Positions 56,196-64,000 of a stretch of DNA of 64,000 nucleotides are shown here, piece by piece; position 1 is the stretch's first letter; each line of letters starts with the position of its first letter. A model generated the notes under the pieces. It saw only the letters and a program-made list of their open reading frames with translations, was not told where the DNA came from and did not search any database. This DNA is from Plumapathes pennacea. Taxonomy: Eukaryota > Cnidaria > Anthozoa > Antipatharia > Myriopathidae. Both the position numbers and the translations under genes were made by a program. The stretch spans positions 11,528,068 to 11,592,067 of the forward strand of contig OZ038472.1 of assembly GCA_964036295.1 (NCBI GenBank), read 5' to 3'.

Positions 56196-59100
56196 GTATG
56201 TGTATGTACTTTATGTAACAATGAACATTTTATATTCTCAAATTAATCTTGAACTGTACATCTGCAATATCAGACAAATTGTGTTTTAAATTCCATGCAC
56301 GGTCATCTGGCAGATGAGAATACTACAATATTGTACCTCCTCTCCCCAAGCAATGTTGTTTCTGAAGTAAGGTGGTAAGGGGTCATTGTGCCAACAAGAT
56401 TGTCTTAGGGCGTGACGAAAATATATTTGCCAACTAGCCCAAAGGCAAATTCTAACCATGACTTGCTAGCCAAGATAGTTTGATTAATTGGAGCAAATTG
56501 TGCTGGTCCTTCATCCTCTGATCCTCTGATCCTCTGATCCCTTTTTAGTCCTGTCCTTTGTTCCTCTCAGATTCTATATTGCTTTGTTCTTAACATATTC
56601 ATTCACTTTTACTGAACAATTTTATATTCAACACATTTGTGATTGCAATATATTCATGACTCTTATAGAACAATTTAATATTTAACACATTTGACATTCT
56701 GGTACATAAAGGACCAACTGCAAATTGTCAGGAAAATCTGCCAACCTGACAGGAAAGGCTAGTAGCTCTGAGCTAGTGGACACAGCTTTTGCTACACCCT
56801 GTATCTGAGGGCCAAATATGGAAAAAAGTGTCATATATACTCTATGTTTTATCTACAAATTTAGTGTTCAAAATGCATGAACCTGAAACTTTGTCTGCTG
56901 TACATGTTTTTTTATGCTTTCTTGATTTCTATCCAGCTCACTACATCAGACATTGAGGAGACTAGGTCAATCAAACACTCGTGTTTAAGATACAGTGATA
57001 TTATACAGCAATTACTGCTTGGTTTGTGCTTTGACTTGTTGATCTAATGTACAGCCGTGCCAGCTCTCCATTCCATCCAGCTACAGTCAAACCTGTAAAG
57101 TGCTTGCGTCTAGATTGTCAAATTTCATTCAACACATGCTTGGCATTTGTCTTGTTTCATTCAACGTCACAGTACTGTAGTTTAAATCAACTGCTCGATT
57201 CAATCACAGACTTACTGTGGACAGCTTTAGAAACGTAGCTGTCATGTTTACCTGACTCGTTGCTTGTGAGTAACAAGGTGCTGTCAACAATGGATTCCAA
57301 AATAATATTGAAGTCATTCTGTTCCCAATTTGGGCAGTATCGATATTACGGACAGCACAACAAAATTGAGAATGCGATTGCTGAAGTAGTTTTTGTGGTG
57401 GCATTTTTAAGCATCCCACCTTATTGCAGTTAAGACTGCGTCAGTCAGTCAGTCTGTCATGCTGTGTCAACAATTGACTTCCAAGTTTGAGCATCAGTGA
57501 ATATACATGAAGAAACGAAGAGATAGGAAGACGTTTTCTGGAGTTATTTTGATTGTTATCATTGTATTTCTGAATTGCCAGTAGATCTGTTGCACTTCAG
57601 AACCATTATCACAAATGTTTTGGTAAATTCTCGGTTGTTTGACAAGCGTAAGTCAAAGTTGAAAGACCCATGATCAGTGACCACTGACAGCCCAGAGCGA
57701 CTTCAGCTTGTGAAAATATTTCTATTGTTTGATTATATTTGCTTTGCTTTGCTTTGCATAATTTTCGCCAGCAACAAAAATACTGTACAGAACTGGAAGA
57801 AGAATTTAAATAGAATTTGACCAAAACCACAAGTAATGTCAACAATATTAGTGTTTCAGATTTCACTTAAACTTATTCAACTTGAAACTCAGCCAAAAGA
57901 AGAAAGGTGTGTTTTCTTTAAGCAGTCGTATTTAGTTTGGATGCAGCCCAGGCTGAAGTATCATGGCCTATGATGAATATGTAGATCTTGAAGATAAAAA
58001 GCATTGCATGACATGAGTAATGAATTAGTCATGGATAGACTATTGGCTGCACATACAAAAACTATTTGCCAGAGCTTGGTTGTTTTCAGCATCTCCTTTT
58101 GATGGTGAAGAATACTTGGGGTGACACTGGCACTGTTCTGCATACTGGTAGCATTCAATTTTGATTTTTCTTTCAGTGTTATATTACAAGTATAGGTAAT
58201 TCATGTATAGGCCAGTATTAATATTGGTGTAAGTTTTTATTCACTTGTAATCTATGTTATGGTTTAAAAGTGCAGTTAGTGAAGCTGACACTTATCTTGT
58301 ATGCAAAGAAAACAGTGAAAAGATTAGTGCTGATATGCAGAAGAAGTCATTTGTAGCTGGCGAATCCCACAAAGTAGTACATAGGGAGGTTTTTCATCTG
58401 GGAAGGGAATTCCAACAGTTTTTGCCTCCTGAACCTGTTTACTTTTTACAGGTCTTTCACCACATGGCCCCATTAGTGTGTTGAGAGCTAAACAAATATA
58501 CCATGTGTAAAAGCAGTGATTTATAAAGAGCGACATAACAACTTTTCAGTCAAAAAATTTCCTTCACGCTCAATATTGTTTTATTTCACTTAAAGCCCTT
58601 GGATTATAGCTACAGCATACTGGAACAGTTGCTTGTCAAATTGCTTGGAGGGAACTTGTGGTAAAAACTAGAGACCCTGGCAGGTCATAGCTATCAGATA
58701 TGAAGGCGGGTGGACTTTTTCCTCTAGCCCTCTTCCCCCAAAACTGGAGTAAAAAGCAAACTTGATAGAACTTTATTGAAACTTTAAAGTGAGTTTGACA
58801 GGAAATTCCCTTCAGTAGCAGACACTTGCTAAGAAGGTGAGGATCCTGGGGGGGGGGGGGGGGGGTGGAGGGGAGAGTACCTGACATTTTAACACTACTA
58901 CATAAAAAGGCTGTCAGTCATTATTTTATTGTACTTGGTTGATCAGATCAATATTGAGATGATAATTTGATATGAAGCGTTCCAAAAATCATTTTTTGTC
59001 GTTAGTGAACACGTTTCCACGACAAATCAAGTGCAAGAGACTGGAAAAGTTTCCATCTTGTTTTGCTTGTGAACCGGTCTTTTGTACTTTTCCTTACAGT

Positions 59101-60016
59101 ATTTGTGTGAACTAGCCTTAACACCAGCTAAAATTTCTCAACATCATCCAGTTTTCACACATCGATGTCAACGAAAATTGTCCTTGTGCTTTTATAGAAG
59201 CAAGAAGCAGTCGCTCATAGATGACTGTGATGAATTTTCACCCGGGGTTGGGGGTGTATTCCCATAAACATTTTGGGTATCAATTTTGTTTGGTCTTGAA
59301 TAGGGTCGCAAATTAGAGCACTTTGTCTTAGACAGGTAGCAAAATTTATATCTTTAGTCTTGAATAGGGTCAGGGTTTTATAGAGTCAGCTAGCCTGCGA
59401 ACAGGCCCTCTTAGCTCGGAATGACCCCCCTCCCCTAAGTCCCATTCCAAGCTAAGAAAGCCTGTTCACAGGCTAAGATCAAGAGTCAATAGGAATTTGG
59501 GTAGGAAGTTTCCACCCTGGGAGGCACTCCCTTAAATTAAGGATGGGGGTGTGCCACTGAGTCCCTGTGACTCTGACCCTGTTCCAGAGTAACGAAAGGC
59601 AATTTTGCAACCATGTTCAAGACAAACTGGTGAAAATAGATACCCTGTTCCAGACTAGAGGTGACTCCACAAATCGGAAATGGCGTGCTTGAATAAACAT
59701 GTGGCATTGTGTGATTTAAAGCAACAGTTCAGAGCTGTTTTGCAGTGACAGACTCGGCTATAAATCATCAAGGATTCTGGCAACCATTTGGTTGTGTTGT
59801 AGAAGTCAGCTGTCAAAACTGCCCCCTCCCAGATGCCTGGGTTTTTACAAGGACCACAACAGCATTCTATTCAGTGACACATATACATGTAGGTTTTTCT
59901 TACGTAGTTTGTCAGTAATAAAATTAATGTCAAACATCTCATAGAAACATGCAACTTTGAGATCTGCATACATGAGTAAGTATGGCCATCTGACACTTTT
60001 CTATTTTGTTCTCCAG
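56196..60016. other. NLR-C intron 1
   Basis: 56,196-57,983 matches NLR-A intron 1. 58,200-58,690 matches 31,200-31,530 upstream of the NLR-B effector exon and is absent from NLR-A. 59,270-59,660 holds the AATAGGGTC dispersed repeat; a G run lies near 58,850. No exon supported: short open frames at 58,254-58,484 and 57,609-57,866 have no domain content. Confidence 0.65.
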
Positions 60017-60643
60017 TCATGGCAGCATCAAGAAGTCCACATCAAGATGAGCCTTTTCACCGCACAAAAATCAAGAAAAGAAATGAATCCATCTATGCAG
60101 TCAGAGAAGATACTACTGGCAAGAGGATAGGAACAGCATGTGCCGTGAAGAAAATAACAGAGACTACAAAGGAATATTGCCTTTTGTCGTGGAACAAAAT
60201 TGGACAAAATGGTGCACAGGAAATGATCGCAGACCGCTATTCACAGAAGTTTTCTAAACACAATGCAAAGCATAGTGTAAAGATTGCTAAGCCTGCAGAA
60301 GAAGATGGCCTTTCTTACTTCCAGCTGAACTGTAGGCCAGACAACTGCTTAAATTTAGTTGAGCACAACTTATCTCAACAAGAACTGAAAGCTGTTAAAG
60401 CAGGCTTTTCAGTGTACACTTTCATGGAGAGAGGTGTGATACAGCTGGACTTTAAACAGAACTGTGGTAAATATGAGCTGATTAAGATTCAGCCAGAGCG
60501 GAGTGGATTTGATGAGAGGTTTGCCATTGGAGCACCAATCATTATTGAGCAGGGTCGGGGAAGAAAGGACACAGTCATTGGTGTTCTTGGAATGTCCACC
60601 AGTGGAAATCTAATTCCTATTTTTCACAGAGATGCTGGTGTGG
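60017..60643 (+). CDS. NLR-C effector exon: trypsin-fold domain lacking catalytic residues
   Basis: A 627-nt exon, phase 1-1, acceptor TTCTCCAG, donor GTGG|GTAAGT. The 209 residues show the trypsin-fold outline. KRIGTACAV is followed by YCLLSWNKI, where active relatives have a TCHHV-like block. FAIGAPIII stands where they have GSSGAP, followed by VIGVLGMSTSGNLIP. The His and Ser positions are therefore replaced, and I cannot find a convincing Asp. It probably binds rather than cuts: a decoy, regulator or ligand-binding module. An internal ATG directly after the acceptor has a strong initiation context. Trypsin-fold homology is by motif order only. Confidence 0.6.
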
Positions 60644-61544
60644 GTAAGTAGAGCTGCAGTGGAATTATCTCATCATTCTTAGTCTATGTTAAGTCATAAT
60701 ACTGTAATATGTAATGTATTATGTGTAATATGTACAGTTAACCTCATCACCAAGGAGGCCGGAAAAGAGCATTACACACAAATAAACAACAAAAGGATGT
60801 TATGTAATGTGGCTAAACGTTACAGTACTTACTGTAGTTAGGCAAAGTTAGCATCAAGACTTGCTGGTCAGCAGTCGCTCCCTGCAGCCAGGGGTGACCC
60901 ATGGCTTTCTGGGGCTTATCACGGGGCTTAACAGTCACTTCTTGCAGCATATGGTTGCATTCAATGTTGCTAGCTCGATTGTAGCAGGACCAATTTTGCA
61001 CCTCACACCTCTCCCCCATGATAAGTTAGATAGGTTTAGATCTCCACTGATTATCAGTCCGACAGGTGCCTGGTGGTGGGCTGTGGCAGGGTTGCCATGG
61101 ATACCTCCTTGGGCTCTCAGATATTGTGCTTAGCAACTCCCTCACTGGGCACCTACCAGCAGATGTCCCAGTGAACAAAACCCAAGAAACAAGCTTAGTT
61201 GTATGCATTTCCATTGACAAGCATTCTGCTGGAATCATTGAAAATTAGTTTGAAAAGGGTGAACATAAAGCATAAATCCCATTGGACTAAAAAACAAGTG
61301 AAGATTGAAATTGTTTGATCATTTAGCTTAGGGCAAAGGAGGAAATCTTAATGAGAAGGAGTAAACAGAATGTTGAAAATATAGCCCTGAAGGCCTCAAC
61401 CCTAAGGATTCCCTACATTACTGTAGGTGTAAACACATCTTGTGTGTTTCTGTGTCACTTAAACTGTGTGACAGAGCACAGTATGTTTACTTCTGTGGCA
61501 TCCTTTCTACTGTCACCATAATTAACATATTGATTTTCCCTTAG
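60644..61544. other. NLR-C intron between pseudoprotease and acidic linker exons
   Basis: Non-coding. Open frames at 60,813-61,248 overlap on both strands without domain content. ATAATATGTAATG-like low-complexity near 60,700-60,740. Confidence 0.5.
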
Positions 61545-61589
61545 ATTTTGAAGAAGAAAGGCCTGTTGAGAACATCAGGGAACAATCTG
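61545..61589 (+). CDS. NLR-C 45-nt acidic linker exon
   Basis: Acceptor TTCCCTTAG, donor TCTG|GTAAGG, phase 1-1. It encodes DFEEERPVENIREQSG (first residue split across the junction). It joins the pseudoprotease exon to what follows. No copy in NLR-A, whose corresponding region is lost. Confidence 0.6.
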
Positions 61590-62261
61590 GTAAGGTGGAA
61601 GAAGAACTTTGTTATTCATGCATCAGGATTTTCCTTGTGATTGGGAAATGTGGCATAATTGTTTGATAATAATAGCTCACTGTTTATGTGCCATAATTTG
61701 TTTGATAATAATATCTCACCTTTTATTGAGTAAAGATGGATTAATTATTGGATTGTTTATTGAGTAAATTTTCTCTCTAACCTTCATGTTCCAAGCACTC
61801 AAACATCAGCATTTTTCCAAGAATTATATTTTTCTGCCAGAATATTGTCTCATCTAAACACGCGGGAAGTTGGGAGAATGTAAGAGTAACATAGGGAAAC
61901 CACAAGGCCGATGAGTGTTTTTCCCGCTACTCAAGAATGCTCTTTAACCCCTCCACCCCTCCACCCCTCCCCCCTCCCCCCTTTATGGTTAATGGGTCTA
62001 CCCTGGGGGGCACTCCCATATATTTCCAATATAGGGATGTTCCGCCAAATAGGTATCATTTTCAGGGTCCTCTGTCTTAAACAGGGTATCAAATTTTACA
62101 TTTTTATGTCTTAAACAGGGTTATTTTCTGAAGATCCTCTCCTCCTCCCCTTCCCTCGACCACATTTTTTGCACTCAATATTTTCACACGATTTCTTCAT
62201 ATGCTCCAGTGGAAATGTGTGCAACGCAGTCTTGAACAGGGTATCAAATTAGAGCACTTTG
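61590..62261. repeat. NLR-C intron with AACAGGGTATC repeat
   Basis: From about 61,696 collinear with 3,869-4,450 of NLR-A, with the same dispersed repeat words. It ends at the breakpoint of the inverted protease fragment. Confidence 0.6.
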
Positions 62262-62629
62262 CCTGTCACCATGTAATGGGGGCTCAGCATAATTGAAATG
62301 AATCACTGCTTCTGGAGTGATATTTCCAACATGGTGACAGGTCATGATCAAGTCTTTACATATTCTGAAACCAGTTCCCTCGACATGATCACCACCAAGA
62401 CGAATCTTAAGGCAAGAATGTACTGCCCGCCAAGTGAGGTTTCTTGTTCATGTACTTTTCCTCATTACTTTGACATTCCTATTGCTTGGGATTTGGAGCT
62501 GGAAAGGAAAGGATTTTTTCCTCATCAAATGTAAATCTTGGTATTATACCTAAGTTGGGGGTTTCCCGCTGACTCTATAAAACCCTGACCCTACTCAAGA
62601 CACAAAAACGTAAATTTTGCTAACCTGTC
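62262..62629 (-). pseudogene. Inverted remnant of the protease exon in NLR-C
   Basis: The reverse complement of this block aligns to about 4,452-4,836 of NLR-A, that is, the end of the intron and the first third of the protease exon including the His motif region. The rest of that exon (about 4,837-5,568 with its donor, Asp and Ser) is missing. Normal collinearity resumes right after (TTTTTTAGTTTCAAGTGAC, like 5,563 on). A short TGTCACCATG word occurs in both orientations at the left breakpoint. NLR-C therefore cannot make the active protease domain. Confidence 0.85.
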
Positions 62630-62808
62630 TTTTTTAGTTTCAAGTGACAAATTTATGGAATCATGTTTTTTAGGAAATTACCACTCTTGCATTACAGGTA
62701 GTACATTTTCTGTAAACTCTCTGTTTTGGCAGTCCAGTGGTTAAGACATGTCAATGGTTTCTAGTGTGTAACATGTCTTTTTGGTTACCTGTACTTTGCC
62801 ATGTTCAG

Positions 62809-62892
62809 TTTCAGGAAGTCCTGCCTCTTCTATCCCGTCACACTCCCCAGAAGTAGCAGGATTTAATTCAAAGGAAAGGAGCCCTTCATCAG
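62809..62892 (+). CDS. NLR-C linker exon (28 codons)
   Basis: An 84-nt exon, phase 1-1, acceptor CATGTTCAG, donor CATCAG|GTACAT. It encodes VSGSPASSIPSHSPEVAG with the same end as NLR-A linker 1 (5,750). It fits in phase after 61,545-61,589, so skipping the inverted remnant leaves an open message. Confidence 0.7.
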
Positions 62893-63891
62893 GTACATAA
62901 GTTGGAAGTGTTAGGTTCTGCATTAAAGGGCTGAGGGAAAGGAAGCTTTTTGTGACTTGCTTTCTTTTGCATTTACTGTAGTGTTGCTTATCAGTAATAA
63001 GCAGCCAGATTTGGAAATTACTTATAAAGATAGATTTGTTTTTAATTCCATATTTGAGGTTAGGTGTCCAAAGAATCTTGCAGCTGATTGTCAGATGTTG
63101 ATGCTCTGGCTGCTTTTATGCTGGCGTGGCTAATGGTAAAATCCGAGACTTCTCAGGATGCAGAGACCCTTGTTTAAAAAATCAGAGACTGAGTCTTGAA
63201 CGACTTTAGAAAATCCAGAAAGAAACAACGGAAAAGAAACACACAAAGGCAAAACTTTGTGACTCATTACTAAGGCTTCAGAGATTTTGAGGTCGGGTCC
63301 AAAGTTCTGACCCATGATTTTCTAGGCACCATTTGCCACCCCATTAATTTTAATATAGTTATTATATTGAAGGCTGGAAAAAAAGAAATATGTTGCCCCA
63401 AATAGTTAATTTTTGTCATTTTACACTCTAGTCTTCAAAAGTTCAAGCTGTTTAGTAACCTTAGTGTGATTTACAATCTGTATTTGTTCCATAAATTCCT
63501 GACCTCCCTCAGTCCTCCACCCCCTCCCCACCCAAATTGTGCAAAAACCAGCACAAAAAATAAATGAAGTATACATAAATTATACAAGTTTTTGTTAGTG
63601 CCATGTGTCTCTTGTGGGCCACTGTAAGACTGTGATCTCAAACTCATGTCAATCTCCCACAGATTTCCCACATCATTCACTTGCTCTGCTTCAACTCTAC
63701 TGTAGTCTTTAGTTTACCAATCTGTCTCTACCCCCTCCCCCAGAGAATGCTGCCCTAAAACCAGTTCCGACACATTTTTCATAAGGCTTGATAAACCTTG
63801 TGATGACTTCTTCTAATCAAATCAGCAAGAAATTATTTTTTATGAGATAAAAAATGTAGAAATATGTAATCAACTTTCTGACACTCAGCAG
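62893..63891. other. NLR-C intron before Death exon
   Basis: Collinear with 5,834-6,871 of NLR-A, no exon seen. Confidence 0.7.
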
Positions 63892-64000
63892 GTGTGCCAT
63901 TGGAAAGAGAGCTGGATGACTTAGCCCAAGAAATCACTGATTGCTGGCCGTCTCTTGGGATACAACTTGGTTTGAAGAGTGCAACTGTAGACAGTATTAC
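63892..64000 (+). CDS. NLR-C Death-domain exon (cut by window end)
   Basis: Same acceptor (CTCAGCAG) and same start (VPLERELDDLAQEITDCW) as NLR-A 6,872. Small changes are visible (WPSLGIQLGL). The exon continues beyond the window, where a NACHT-LRR body is expected. Confidence 0.8.

Noticed and set aside
60813-61248. Overlapping 60-90-aa frames on both strands in an NLR-C intron
   Set aside because: No domain, no splice phase fit, both strands open by chance.
1-64000. tRNA, rRNA or other structured RNA genes
   Set aside because: None recognised by eye on either strand; a covariance-model scan would be needed to exclude small ones.

Overview
The window looks like nuclear DNA of an anthozoan cnidarian, most likely a stony coral. 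It is AT-rich, intron-rich and full of short inverted-repeat transposons. Its dominant content is a tandem cluster of NOD-like receptor (NLR) genes with NACHT and leucine-rich-repeat (LRR) domains, a family known to be greatly expanded in corals. Species and family calls come from reading the sequence alone; no search was run.

Three paralogous NLR transcription units, all on the + strand, occupy most of the window. NLR-A (about 1-12,763) encodes a trypsin-like serine protease with an intact catalytic triad, a Ser/Pro linker, a Death domain, small linker exons, NACHT and six near-identical LRRs. NLR-B (effector exon at 31,914, end at 39,801) has the same linkers and NACHT-LRR body, but its N-terminal exon encodes a four-pass membrane domain that resembles connexins, and it has no Death domain. 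NLR-C (from 56,067, running off the right edge) begins with a trypsin-fold domain that lacks the catalytic residues. Its active-protease exon has been inverted and mostly deleted, and it continues into linker and Death exons. Nearly every exon junction is phase 1. The exon lengths I read sum to multiples of three: 3,510 nt for NLR-A counted from ATG 4,534, and 2,763 nt for NLR-B. The locus therefore looks like a cassette system in which N-terminal effectors are exchanged on a constant sensor body.

Layout: 1-12,763 NLR-A; 12,880-13,877 an inserted repeat element; 13,878-17,290 a non-coding flank duplicated at 43,936-47,250; 17,291-23,100 mostly non-coding with MITEs and a decayed STPR-repeat ORF; 23,129-24,487 a rhodopsin-class GPCR interrupted by a 35-bp minisatellite; 24,955-25,450 a copy of the NLR 5' flank; 25,822-27,345 two foldback or TIR elements; 31,914-39,801 NLR-B; 40,018-43,935 a 3.9-kb insertion; 48,638-49,291 a glutamine-rich ORF with one stop; 49,409-54,490 two degraded BEL/Pao retroelement fossils, head to head; 54,940-64,000 NLR-C.

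The repeated linker exon (six copies, each with its following intron), hybrid introns, filled/empty transposon sites and LRR copy-number differences all indicate recent unequal exchange in this cluster. The main candidate for something undescribed is NLR-B: a predicted single polypeptide joining a connexin-like pore domain to a NACHT-LRR sensor.
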